From an uncultured Bacteroidaceae bacterium (GTDB taxonomy: Bacteria > Bacteroidota > Bacteroidia > Bacteroidales > Bacteroidaceae), in NCBI GenBank assembly GCA_934426255.1, contig CAKRYD010000015.1, forward strand, positions 1 to 59,603: a stretch of DNA of 59,603 nt, written 5' to 3'. The translations under genes and the position numbers were made by a program. The notes under the pieces were generated by a model that was given only the letters and a program-made list of their open reading frames with translations, did no database searches and was not told the DNA's origin. Shown here piece after piece: positions 43,606-52,320 of the stretch; position 1 is the stretch's first letter; each line of letters begins with the position of its first letter.

Positions 43606-44490
43606 TTATTCTGGTTTATACCCAAACTGGCTCAATCTCTTATCGGAGTTGCGCCAATCCTTGTCTACTTTGACAAAAATACGAATAAACACTTTCTTGT
43701 CCAAAAACTTTTCCAACGACTTTCTGGCCTCTGTCGAAACTTTCTTCAAGGCCTTACCCTCATGACCGATAATAATGCCCTTTTGACTTTCATGTTCTAC
43801 ATAAAGCACGGCACTGATTCTTACCAAATCACGACTCTCTTTATATTGTTCAACAACAACCTCGACAGAATAAGGAATCTCCTTGTCATAAAACAACAAG
43901 ACCTTCTCACGCACGATTTCGGAAACGAAAAACCTCATAGGCTTATCCGTCAACTGATCCTGATCAAAGTAAGGCGGATTCTCAGGCAACTTATCAATAA
44001 TAAACTTCAACACCTGATCCACATTAAACTTGGCCTTCGCCGAAACGGGAAAAATAAAAGCATCAGGCAGCAATTGCTTCCATTTATCAACCAAGTTCAA
44101 TAAATCATGCTGATTTGACAGATCTATTTTATTTATCAACACCAACTTAGGTATAGATAAGCGTTTCACCTCGTCAAGAAAATCTTGATTCTTGGAACAA
44201 TCTTCAATAACATCGGTCACATAAAGCAGCACATCAACATCAGTAAGAGCCGTCTCGCTGAAAGCACGCATCGAAGCCTGTAATTTGTAACTTGGCTTCA
44301 ACACGCCCGGAGTGTCAGAGAAAACAATTTGACAATCCTCGCGGTTCAATATGCCCATGATGCGATGGCGGGTAGTTTGTGACTTGAATGTCGCAATAGA
44401 AATTCTCTCGCCTACGAGCAAGTTCATAAGTGTTGACTTACCGACGTTCGGATTTCCCACAATATTGACAAAACCTGATTTAAAAGCCAT
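43606..44490 (-). CDS. era: GTPase Era
   Basis: 294 residues from ATG 44490. The GTPase domain has GNPNVGKSTLMN near residue 10, DTPGVLKP and NKIDLS. The C-terminal KH domain is marked by IIIGHEGKALKKVSTEARKSLE. Era binds the 3' end of 16S rRNA and helps 30S maturation. The gene lies between fabH and der. Two ribosome-assembly GTPases in adjacent positions suggest one transcript. Confidence 0.97.
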   Translation of the reverse strand: MAFKSGFVNIVGNPNVGKSTLMNLLVGERISIATFKSQTTRHRIMGILNREDCQIVFSDTPGVLKPSYKLQASMRAFSETALTDVDVLLYVTDVIEDCSKNQDFLDEVKRLSIPKLVLINKIDLSNQHDLLNLVDKWKQLLPDAFIFPVSAKAKFNVDQVLKFIIDKLPENPPYFDQDQLTDKPMRFFVSEIVREKVLLFYDKEIPYSVEVVVEQYKESRDLVRISAVLYVEHESQKGIIIGHEGKALKKVSTEARKSLEKFLDKKVFIRIFVKVDKDWRNSDKRLSQFGYKPE

Positions 44491-44566
44491 TCTTAGGTAT
44501 TTTACAAAAAAACGCATCTAGACTTACGTGGAGATGCGTTTTATCTATTTACTACTAATTACCAAC

Positions 44567-45577
44567 TTATTTCCCAACAGATTCCCCGTCATAAGCCCAC
44601 GTCATGTAGGCCGCACCAGAGACAAATCCCGCGCCAAAAGCAGTAAGAATCAATTTGTCGCCCTTTTTAAGCTTTTTCTCATAATCCCAAAGAGCCAAAG
44701 GCAGAGTTCCAGCACTCGTATTGCCATAACGCTGGATATTAAGCATTACTTTTTCCATCGGAAGCTCTAAACGATGAGCCACAGCCTGAATAATACGGAC
44801 ATTTGCCTGGTGAGGAATAACCCATGCCAAATTATCTTTGTTCAAATCGTTGCGTTTTGCAATTTCAGCCGTCAAATCGCTCATCGCAGTAACGGCATAC
44901 TTGAACACAGTGCGCCCTTCCTGATGGATATAATGCATTTTGTGGTCTATAGTGAAATACGAAGGAGGACATACCGAGCCTCCTGCCTTAAGACACAAGA
45001 AAGGCAAGCCTTTACCATCTGTACGCAATATTGAGTCCTGCCAGCCTAAATCTTCTTCGGTTGCTTCAACCATTACCGCACCGGCACCATCACCAAAGAT
45101 TGGGCATGTTGCACGATCCGTATAGTCTACAACTGAAGACATCTTATCTGCACCTATTACGATGACACGCTTGTAACGGCCGCTCTCTATCATGGACGAA
45201 ACAACATCCATAGTAAATAAGAATCCGCAGCAAGCGGCCGAAATATCAAACGCAAAAGCATTATTCAGGCCCAAGTGCCCCAATACGATTGACGCTGTTG
45301 ATGGGAAATGATAATCAGGTGTTGAAGTTGATACTATAACAGCATCAATGGTATCGGGATCATAATCGAGCTTTTGCATTAACTGTTTTGCAGCTTTGCG
45401 AGCCATATATCCGGTACCTAAACCCTCTTCATTCAATATCCGGCGCTCCTTAACACCGATTCTTGTCATAATCCATTCGTCATTTGTGTCCACCATCCTT
45501 GACAATTCGTCATTGTTAAGGACGTATTCAGGGACATATCCACCGACGCCTGTGATTATTGCATGAATTTTTCCCAT
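44567..45577 (-). CDS. fabH: 3-oxoacyl-ACP synthase III (FabH)
   Basis: 336 residues. The catalytic triad of FabH is visible. The Cys is in FDISAACCGFLFTMD near residue 115, the His in WVIPHQANVRII near 255, and the Asn in RYGNTSAGTLPLAL near 285. FabH condenses acetyl- or branched acyl-CoA with malonyl-ACP to start fatty acid synthesis. It sits after rpmF, the widespread plsX/fabH-rpmF-DUF177 neighbourhood, though plsX itself is absent here. Confidence 0.96.
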   Translation of the reverse strand: MGKIHAIITGVGGYVPEYVLNNDELSRMVDTNDEWIMTRIGVKERRILNEEGLGTGYMARKAAKQLMQKLDYDPDTIDAVIVSTSTPDYHFPSTASIVLGHLGLNNAFAFDISAACCGFLFTMDVVSSMIESGRYKRVIVIGADKMSSVVDYTDRATCPIFGDGAGAVMVEATEEDLGWQDSILRTDGKGLPFLCLKAGGSVCPPSYFTIDHKMHYIHQEGRTVFKYAVTAMSDLTAEIAKRNDLNKDNLAWVIPHQANVRIIQAVAHRLELPMEKVMLNIQRYGNTSAGTLPLALWDYEKKLKKGDKLILTAFGAGFVSGAAYMTWAYDGESVGK

Positions 45578-45590
45578 TTCAACGTACCGA

Positions 45591-45779
45591 TTATTCTGCT
45601 ACTACTTCTTTTTCTACTGCTAATTTTCCTCTATAGTAGCCGCACGCTGAGCATACCGTATGGTATACATGCCACTCACCACAATTGGGACATTTTGCCA
45701 ATGTAGGAGCAACGGCTTTATCGTGCGTTCTTCTCTTTAAAGTTCTTGTTTTTGATTGTCTTCTTTTAGGATGTGCCAT
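45591..45779 (-). CDS. rpmF: 50S ribosomal protein L32
   Basis: 62 residues. The basic N-terminus MAHPKRRQSKTRTLKRRTH is the standard L32 start. The zinc ribbon CPNCGEWHVYHTVCSACG has all four Cys, i.e. the zinc-binding form. It lies 14 bp upstream of fabH and 44 bp after the DUF177 gene. Confidence 0.97.
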   Translation of the reverse strand: MAHPKRRQSKTRTLKRRTHDKAVAPTLAKCPNCGEWHVYHTVCSACGYYRGKLAVEKEVVAE

Positions 45780-45823
45780 TTTCTTATTTATTTAAATCTA
45801 TTCCAGTATTGTATGTATCAGTC

Positions 45824-46270
45824 TTAGCTTACCAATATGCCATTCAACCGACTTATCATATCAGCATCACACTCTCCTTGCTCGTGTACAGGATGAATGG
45901 GTAATGACAGAACAGCCAGCTCATATATCAGTGTGCTGATATCCAGCATTCCTTCGCGGCTGTTTACCAACACGAATTCTTCCGTGTCTTCATCATGATC
46001 CGAGAACTTCACTTTAATTTCGTTCTCACTCCTAACAGGAATCTTCAAGTCATGCAAACAACGGTCGCATTCTGTGATAATACAACCATCCATGCTGATT
46101 CGCACATTAAATAAATCGTCTATCGTACTCTTGCAGACTTCTACGCATACATCCAAATCGCCTCCTTTGGCCAATGAATGCTCCAACTGCATAAAAAAGT
46201 CCGACTTTATCGAATACTTATACGTTTCTTTTTCTGAGCGCATTGCCTTCAAATTGATTCTGTCCGGCAT
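45824..46270 (-). CDS. DUF177 (YceD-like) protein
   Basis: 148 residues, no signal peptide. The CDRCLHDLKIPV segment (Cys-x2-Cys near residue 75) and the acidic late motif EGMLDISTLIYELAVLSLPIHPVH are typical of DUF177/YceD. The family is almost always encoded next to rpmF, as here, and is linked to 23S rRNA maturation and ribosome assembly in plants and bacteria. It is the first gene of the operon and has a promoter 19 nt upstream. Confidence 0.88.
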   Translation of the reverse strand: MPDRINLKAMRSEKETYKYSIKSDFFMQLEHSLAKGGDLDVCVEVCKSTIDDLFNVRISMDGCIITECDRCLHDLKIPVRSENEIKVKFSDHDEDTEEFVLVNSREGMLDISTLIYELAVLSLPIHPVHEQGECDADMISRLNGILVS

Positions 46271-46289
46271 ATTCTTAATTTCTGGCTTG

Positions 46290-46297
46290 CAAAGTTA
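46290..46297 (-). promoter_or_regulatory. Promoter of the DUF177-rpmF-fabH-era-der operon
   Basis: TAACTTTG followed by GC lies on the minus strand, with TTG 20 nt upstream (46318-46320). Confidence 0.75.
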
Positions 46298-46332
46298 CTA
46301 TTTTTTTTGTTACCGACCAATTACTTATTGAT

Positions 46333-47505
46333 TCATTTCCTTAATTCAATGCGAAATGTAGTGCCTTTTCCCACTTCTGAATTTTTTACGTATATCCTGC
46401 CTTTATGATAGACCTCTACAATACGACGCACAAGCGACAATCCCAAGCCCCAGCCGCGCTGCTTGGTTGTATACCCAGGAACAAACACGGATTTAAAACG
46501 ATTCCTAGCTATACCCTTACCTGTATCTGTGACCTCAATTATTACCATAGATGTCAATTCGTGCATTGTTAAAACTATGCGGCCACGCCCTGACATTGCA
46601 TCAATAGCATTCTTGCATAAATTCTCAATTACCCATTCAAACAAGGGCGCACACAATCTCAGATAAACCGGACTTGCAGGTAAATTACAAACATATTCCA
46701 CTTGATCGGGAGTACGCATAGACAAATAATTGACCACATGCCACATCACCTCGTTCAGGTTTTCTTCTTTGGATTCGGGCATAGAGCCTATTTTTGAGAA
46801 TCTCTCGGCTATCAGATTTAAGCGTTCTACATCCTTGTTCATCTCACCTACCATCACATTACCCGGATATGTTTCTCGCAAAAGCTCTATCCAAGCCATA
46901 AGAGAGCTGATAGGAGTTCCAAGCTGATGAGCAATCTCTTTGGTCAAGCCAACCCAAACGCGGTTTTGCTCAGCACGCTTTGAACTTAGCAGCGCATATG
47001 CCATTATTATAAGGAATACTGCTACAATACCAATTTGTATATAAGGATAGACCGACAGACGCTTCAACAGCAAGGATTCGTCATAGAGCACTTCCATATA
47101 GTTATTGTTTGTTTCCGAATCAGATGGGTCGTAACTTAACTTTATGCTATAGCCTTCCCGGCGCAAATCTTCCACCTTATGCCGAAGAGCTATTACAGAA
47201 TCCGCCTTACTGTCATACTTCAGCTTTAAATTTCTGTAGTCAAGGACTTCACCTTTCCTATTCAATACAACGACGGGAATTGCGTCATTGTTATTAATGA
47301 CTTTCAAAACAAGGCTTAAGTCAGTATTTTCGTCAGCTTTATTAAGCGAACGCATAGCCTCTGCCCAAACCACCATTTTTGATTTGGTGTCCTTTTCCAA
47401 TGTCTTCACTAGATAGTGAGAAAACACCAATGATATGGTTGCTATCGACACAGCAACCACCACAAGCACATATTTTACCTGTTTGCTCCTATCAATCCAT
47501 TGCAT
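46333..47505 (-). CDS. Orphan sensor histidine kinase
   Basis: 390 residues from ATG 47505; a GTG two codons upstream is open too. It has an N-terminal membrane helix (YVLVVVAVSIATISLVFSHYL), a ~115 residue periplasmic sensor and a second helix (YIQIGIVAVFLIIMAYALL). The HisKA phospho-acceptor His is in EIAHQLGTPISSLMAW near residue 195. The ATPase has NLCKNAIDAM (N box), DTGKGIARN (G1) and GWGLGLSLVRRIVE (G2). There is no receiver domain and no response regulator gene nearby, so its partner is elsewhere. The signal sensed is unknown. It lies 137 bp downstream of asnS. Confidence 0.88.
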   Translation of the reverse strand: MQWIDRSKQVKYVLVVVAVSIATISLVFSHYLVKTLEKDTKSKMVVWAEAMRSLNKADENTDLSLVLKVINNNDAIPVVVLNRKGEVLDYRNLKLKYDSKADSVIALRHKVEDLRREGYSIKLSYDPSDSETNNNYMEVLYDESLLLKRLSVYPYIQIGIVAVFLIIMAYALLSSKRAEQNRVWVGLTKEIAHQLGTPISSLMAWIELLRETYPGNVMVGEMNKDVERLNLIAERFSKIGSMPESKEENLNEVMWHVVNYLSMRTPDQVEYVCNLPASPVYLRLCAPLFEWVIENLCKNAIDAMSGRGRIVLTMHELTSMVIIEVTDTGKGIARNRFKSVFVPGYTTKQRGWGLGLSLVRRIVEVYHKGRIYVKNSEVGKGTTFRIELRK

Positions 47506-47562
47506 ACGCACAATTGTTCTTGATATTAATAACGTTGCTGCGTACGTTTTATTATACAGAAA

Positions 47563-47584
47563 AGCCCGGTGATACGACCGGGCT
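47563..47584 (-). terminator. Intrinsic terminator of asnS
   Basis: AGCCCGGT/ACCGGGCT 8 bp stem with a 6 nt loop, followed on the minus strand by TTTTCT. Confidence 0.75.
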
Positions 47585-47641
47585 CTCTATCTTTATGCGC
47601 TTGCCATCCAGTCGCAAGGGCTGCTTGGCAAATTATTCATA

Positions 47642-49045
47642 TCAAAAATCTGCAGTTTTTGGAGTGCGCGGAAAAGGTATCACATCACGGATATTCTGCA
47701 TTCCGGTCACAAATAATATAAGACGTTCAAAGCCCAATCCAAAACCGCCATGCGGACATGTTCCGAATTTTCGGGTGTCAAGATACCACCACATATCCTT
47801 CATTGGAATATTACGAACGCGTATTTGTTCCTGCAGCTTCTCATAGTTTTCTTCACGCACGCTTCCACCGATAATTTCACCTATCTGAGGGAAAAGGACA
47901 TCCGTACCTTGAACCGTTTTTCCATCCTTGTTCATCTTCATGTAAAATGCCTTTATTTCCTTCGGATAGTCAGTCATGATAACAGGTTTCTTGAAATGAT
48001 GCTCAACAAGGTAGCGCTCATGCTCGCTTGCAAGATCCATACCCCAACTTACCGGAAACTCAAATTTTTGTCCTTCTTCTACTGCCTTTTCAAGAATCTT
48101 TATACCCTCTGTATAAGGCAATCTGACAAAGTTTTCGGCTATCACCGATTGCAAACGCTCCAAAAGCGTATTATCAATCATTTTGTTGAGGAATTCCAAA
48201 TCGTCTTTACAATTTTCAAGAGCCCACTTGATACAGTATTTGATAAAATCTTCTTCCAAATCCATCAAATCTTCCAAATCAATAAAGGCCACTTCAGGTT
48301 CAATCATCCAGAATTCGGCCAAATGCCGTGGTGTATTGGAATTTTCTGCACGGAATGTCGGTCCGAACGTATATATAGAACCCAATGCTGTCGCTGCTAA
48401 TTCACCTTCAAGCTGTCCGCTTACCGTCAACGAAGTCATTTTTCCGAAAAAATCATCCGAATAGTCAATACGGCCGTTCTCGTCTTTTTTCAAATCATAG
48501 AGATTCTTCGTTGTCACCTGGAACATCTCGCCGGCTCCTTCGCAATCGCTCGCCGTTATAATTGGTGTATGAAAATAGAAAAAGCCATGCTCATGAAAAT
48601 AACGATGAATGGCTATTGCCATATTATGACGTATGCGAAACACAGCACCAAATGTATTGGTACGCAAACGCAGATGAGCATTCTGACGCATATACTCGAA
48701 AGTCTGCCCTTTTTTCTGCATCGGATAATCGGATGGGCACAATCCCAGCACTTCAATTTTTGTTGCCTGCAACTCACTGGCCTGACCGGCACCGGGGCTT
48801 TTCGTCAGTAAGCCGTTTACACTGATACAGGCTCCCGTTGTGATCTGCTTGAAAAGTTCCGCTTCAAAATTGGCAGCATCAGCCACTACCTGTACATTCT
48901 TTATAGTAGAACCGTCGTTCAATGCTATAAAATGAACAGCCTTACTGCCACGATGCGTACGCACCCAACCTTTGACATTCACTTCAGAGCCGTAGGCTTC
49001 GGAAGCCAACACGTCAATAACTTTTGTTCTTTTTATCGCTTTCAT
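47642..49045 (-). CDS. asnS: Asparagine-tRNA ligase
   Basis: 467 residues. The N-terminal OB-fold anticodon-binding domain (VNVKGWVRTHRGSKAVHFIALNDG) is followed by the class II catalytic core. Motif 2 is in YTFGPTFRAENSNTPRHLAEFWMIEPE and motif 3 in GGFGLGFERLILFVTGM. The residues in the motif 2 loop are those of AsnRS rather than AspRS. It charges tRNA-Asn. It lies 21 bp after the pseudouridine synthase gene and ends at a terminator. Confidence 0.95.
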   Translation of the reverse strand: MKAIKRTKVIDVLASEAYGSEVNVKGWVRTHRGSKAVHFIALNDGSTIKNVQVVADAANFEAELFKQITTGACISVNGLLTKSPGAGQASELQATKIEVLGLCPSDYPMQKKGQTFEYMRQNAHLRLRTNTFGAVFRIRHNMAIAIHRYFHEHGFFYFHTPIITASDCEGAGEMFQVTTKNLYDLKKDENGRIDYSDDFFGKMTSLTVSGQLEGELAATALGSIYTFGPTFRAENSNTPRHLAEFWMIEPEVAFIDLEDLMDLEEDFIKYCIKWALENCKDDLEFLNKMIDNTLLERLQSVIAENFVRLPYTEGIKILEKAVEEGQKFEFPVSWGMDLASEHERYLVEHHFKKPVIMTDYPKEIKAFYMKMNKDGKTVQGTDVLFPQIGEIIGGSVREENYEKLQEQIRVRNIPMKDMWWYLDTRKFGTCPHGGFGLGFERLILFVTGMQNIRDVIPFPRTPKTADF

Positions 49046-49066
49046 CGAATTGCTGTATTTCTTTAT

Positions 49067-50563
49067 TTATTCATACGCGCCCATGCGAAGCACACGCACT
49101 TCATCTTCTGTCAGGAACCGCCATTCACCGCGTCGGAGGTTCTTTTTGGTTAATCCTGCAAAATACACGCGGTCGAGTTTCACCACATGATAGCCCAATG
49201 TTTCGAATATGCGACGCACAATGCGGTTACGCCCACTATGAATCTCAATACCTACTTGCTTCTTGTCTGTTTCGCTCGCATATTCAATAGCATCGGCCTT
49301 TATTTCGCCATCGTCCAATTCAATTCCGGTCAAAATCTTTTTCATATCCTCTTCCGAAACAGATTTATGCAGGTATACATGATAAATCTTCTTTTTCATA
49401 TACTTCGGGTGCATCAGACGCGAAGCCATATCACCGTCGTTTGTCAACAGCAATACGCCGGTAGTGTTGCGATCCAGACGGCCTATCGGATATATACGCT
49501 CAGGACAAGCATTTTTTACCAGATCCATCACCGTCTTACGATTTAGCGGATCATCGCTCGTCGTCACATAATCTTTGGGTTTGTTGAGAAGTATATAGAT
49601 CTTGTCTTCAAGCATCACATTCTGATCCTTGTACCTTACTTCATCCGAGCGCATCACCTTCGTACCCAATTCGGTGACAACCTTTCCATTCACTGTGACA
49701 AGCCCTTCGGTTATAAATCTGTCGGCATCGCGACGCGAACAGATTCCGGCATTAGCCAGATATTTGTTTAGACGGATGGGTTGGTTGGGATCTACATTGG
49801 CTTCTTTGTAGCGAAGCACTTTCTTCAAGCCATACTTGCCCGCCAAATCGTATTCATATGGACGTTTACGTTTTTGAGGCTGCCGTCTTGGTGCATATCC
49901 ACCACGGTCATTACGCTGACGATCGCCAAAATAACGATTGCCATTATAATTATCTACTCTGTTGCCATAATTGTTTTCATAGCTGCCGCCATTATAGCCT
50001 TCGCGATAATCAAAATCAACCCTATTAAAAGCATCTGGCTGCGACTGGTAAGGACGTGGACGATAAGCACCGCGCTGATAAGCATTACGCTGAGGCTGGA
50101 ATCTGTTATAATTTTCCCTTCTCTCGTCATTATAACGGGTTGTATTATAGTTTCGTTCTCTTCCTGCATATTCTTCGCCGTGTGTTTGCTCGTTGGCATT
50201 GGCACTACGGTTAAACCGCTGTTCACGCGGTGCAAATTGCGACAATGACGAACCATAACGCGGACCGCGAAATCCATTTTCACGGGGCTGATAACTGTTT
50301 TCGCGTGGCTGGTAGCCGTTCTCACGCGGTTGATAATTGTTTTCGCGTGACTGGTAATTGTTTGTTCGCGGCTGGTATCCGTTCTGTTCGCGGCGATAAG
50401 GGGTAGCCGTATAGGCTGTCACCTTTTCGCCATGCGATATATGGCGACGGATGCGCGGACGAGCCGTCGTTGGTTTTCTGTCGGCTTGAACGGCTGAATT
50501 CTCAGGCGTTTCCGATTCTGAAACAGAAGCTTTCTGTTGTTCAATGTTTTCTTCGTCTATCAT
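49067..50563 (-). CDS. RluB-type rRNA pseudouridine synthase with long Asn/Arg/Tyr-rich N-terminal tail
   Basis: 498 residues. The enzyme occupies only about residues 250-498. It has an S4 RNA-binding domain (IRLNKYLANAGICSRRDADRFI) and a pseudouridine synthase core with catalytic Asp in IGRLDRNTTGVLLL near residue 361. The first ~245 residues are low complexity, rich in Arg, Asn, Tyr and Gln. They include six near-identical 7-residue units (pattern NxYQPRE) at residues 61-102. The family modifies helix 69 or the decoding-site rRNA. The tail is likely disordered and RNA-binding; that is inference. It lies just upstream of asnS. Confidence 0.88.
   Translation of the reverse strand: MIDEENIEQQKASVSESETPENSAVQADRKPTTARPRIRRHISHGEKVTAYTATPYRREQNGYQPRTNNYQSRENNYQPRENGYQPRENSYQPRENGFRGPRYGSSLSQFAPREQRFNRSANANEQTHGEEYAGRERNYNTTRYNDERRENYNRFQPQRNAYQRGAYRPRPYQSQPDAFNRVDFDYREGYNGGSYENNYGNRVDNYNGNRYFGDRQRNDRGGYAPRRQPQKRKRPYEYDLAGKYGLKKVLRYKEANVDPNQPIRLNKYLANAGICSRRDADRFITEGLVTVNGKVVTELGTKVMRSDEVRYKDQNVMLEDKIYILLNKPKDYVTTSDDPLNRKTVMDLVKNACPERIYPIGRLDRNTTGVLLLTNDGDMASRLMHPKYMKKKIYHVYLHKSVSEEDMKKILTGIELDDGEIKADAIEYASETDKKQVGIEIHSGRNRIVRRIFETLGYHVVKLDRVYFAGLTKKNLRRGEWRFLTEDEVRVLRMGAYE
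50258..50383 (-). repeat. Six 21 bp coding repeats in the pseudouridine synthase tail
   Basis: Encodes residues 61-102 as six 7-residue units: NGYQPRT, NNYQSRE, NNYQPRE, NGYQPRE, NSYQPRE and the diverged NGFRGPR. Confidence 0.85.
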
Positions 50564-50686
50564 AACTATTTGATTGATATTAAAGCCTCACGGCTCTTAT
50601 TTTGTTTGAATATAATCTTTAAATTGTACATGCAACACATGTATCAATACTTATAACATCAGCAACTACGTATGCATCGACTGTGT

Positions 50687-52033
50687 CTAAATTCCTGTGT
50701 AAGACTGAGGGGTAATGGCACGCAATTCTGCCTTTACCGAGTCCGACACATCAAGGCTTTCTATGAAATTGTGGATAGTGGCTTCGGTTATCTCGTTATT
50801 GGTACGGGTCAAGGCCTTCAATGCTTCATAGGGATGCGGATAGGCCTCACGACGCAGAATGGTCTGAATGCCTTCGGCAACAACTGCCCAGCATCCATTC
50901 AAATCGGCATCGATGCTCTCACGGTGCAGCAATAACTTGCGCAAGCCTTTCAAAGTGCTGGCGAGGGCTATCATCATATGTCCCAAAGGTACACCTATGT
51001 TACGCAAGACTGTCGAGTCTGTCAAATCGCGTTGCAAGCGTGATATGGGAAGTTTCGTCGAAAGGAACGCAAGTATGGCGTTGGCCATTCCCATATTTCC
51101 CTCCGAATTTTCAAAATCGATGGGGTTGACCTTATGCGGCATTGCACTCGAGCCGACTTCTCCTGCCTTAATCTTTTGTTTGAAGTAGTTCATCGAAATA
51201 TACTGCCAAAAATCGCGGTCAAGATCGATAACAATCGTATTGATGCGCTTCAGTGCATCGAATATTTCGCCCAGCCCGTCATAGTTGGATATCTGCGTGG
51301 TATACTGCTCGCGCTCCAATCCGAGACGTTCTTCTACGAAACGATTGCAAACGGTCTTCCAGTCATATTGCGGATAGGCCACATGGTGAGCGTTCAGGTT
51401 ACCCGTGGCTCCGCCAAACTTAGCGGGATATGGCAAACGCCGCAACTCGGCAATCTGACGTTCCAGACGATAAGCAAACACCTTTATTTCCTTTCCAAGA
51501 CGCGTAGGCGATGCAGGCTGTCCGTGTGTATGCGCAAGCATAGGCACATCTTTCCATTCTTCTGCATAGGCATTAAGCTGGTCTACCAATTCGTCCAAAG
51601 CCGGATAAACCACCGCCGACATTGCCTCCTTGAGCATCAGCGGAAAGGAGGTATTATTGATATCCTGCGATGTCAATCCAAAATGAATGAATTCCTTATA
51701 TTCATCCAAACCACCTATCTCGTCAAATTTTTCCTTGATAAAGTATTCTATCGCCTTGACATCATGATTTGTCACCTTTTCTATGTCTTTTACGCGCTGG
51801 GCATCGGCTTCCGACAAATTTTCATAGAAACCACGCAAACGCGGAAACAGCGACTTGTCAAAGCCAGTCAATTGAGGTAACGGCAATTCACACAGCATCA
51901 CAAAGTACTCTATCTCAACTCTTACACGATGCTTAATCAAAGCATATTCTGAAAAATAAGGAGACAGGCAATCCACCTTACTGCGATACCGACCGTCTAT
52001 GGGTGAGACGGCTGTCAATACATCTAAATCCAT
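50687..52033 (-). CDS. purB: Adenylosuccinate lyase
   Basis: 448 residues from ATG 52033; the frame extends 8 codons further but the N-terminus MDLDVLTAVSPIDGRYR is the family start. The catalytic flexible loop GSSAMPHKVNPIDFENSEGN near residue 285 carries the Ser, and the His is in MLAHTHGQPASPT near 165. The SPIDGRY start and the length mark the E. coli-type branch. It acts twice in purine synthesis (SAICAR to AICAR, adenylosuccinate to AMP). A promoter lies 22 nt upstream. It is 123 bp from the pseudouridine synthase gene. Confidence 0.96.
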   Translation of the reverse strand: MDLDVLTAVSPIDGRYRSKVDCLSPYFSEYALIKHRVRVEIEYFVMLCELPLPQLTGFDKSLFPRLRGFYENLSEADAQRVKDIEKVTNHDVKAIEYFIKEKFDEIGGLDEYKEFIHFGLTSQDINNTSFPLMLKEAMSAVVYPALDELVDQLNAYAEEWKDVPMLAHTHGQPASPTRLGKEIKVFAYRLERQIAELRRLPYPAKFGGATGNLNAHHVAYPQYDWKTVCNRFVEERLGLEREQYTTQISNYDGLGEIFDALKRINTIVIDLDRDFWQYISMNYFKQKIKAGEVGSSAMPHKVNPIDFENSEGNMGMANAILAFLSTKLPISRLQRDLTDSTVLRNIGVPLGHMMIALASTLKGLRKLLLHRESIDADLNGCWAVVAEGIQTILRREAYPHPYEALKALTRTNNEITEATIHNFIESLDVSDSVKAELRAITPQSYTGI

Positions 52034-52054
52034 GTGTAACGTTTTAAATGATTG

Positions 52055-52062
52055 CAAAGTTA
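52055..52062 (-). promoter_or_regulatory. Bacteroidota -7 promoter element for purB
   Basis: TAACTTTG followed by C on the minus strand, 22 nt before the ATG at 52033. Confidence 0.65.
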
Positions 52063-52229
52063 GTCATTTCCATCGAAAACAACCGCACTGTCTTTACTCT
52101 TTTTACACATCGACGGCACACGGGCCTTCAAAACGAACGCATGATTTAAGACGGCCTGTTTCGCTGACCGAAAATGTCGCAAAACTCTGTTTTTTCACAG
52201 CATACGCAAAGCATGACGAAAAATATTCC

Positions 52230-52237
52230 TATATTTG
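52230..52237 (+). promoter_or_regulatory. Bacteroidota -7 promoter element for the APH-fold kinase gene
   Basis: TATATTTG followed by C lies 83 nt before the ATG at 52321, leaving a moderate leader with no obvious strong structure. Confidence 0.55.
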
Positions 52238-52320
52238 CAAGACCTATCTGCCAATATAGACTGCCTGAGCAGTTATAAAAGCAGAGCTTCCAAATATAAT
52301 AACCACTGAAAAGCTTCACA

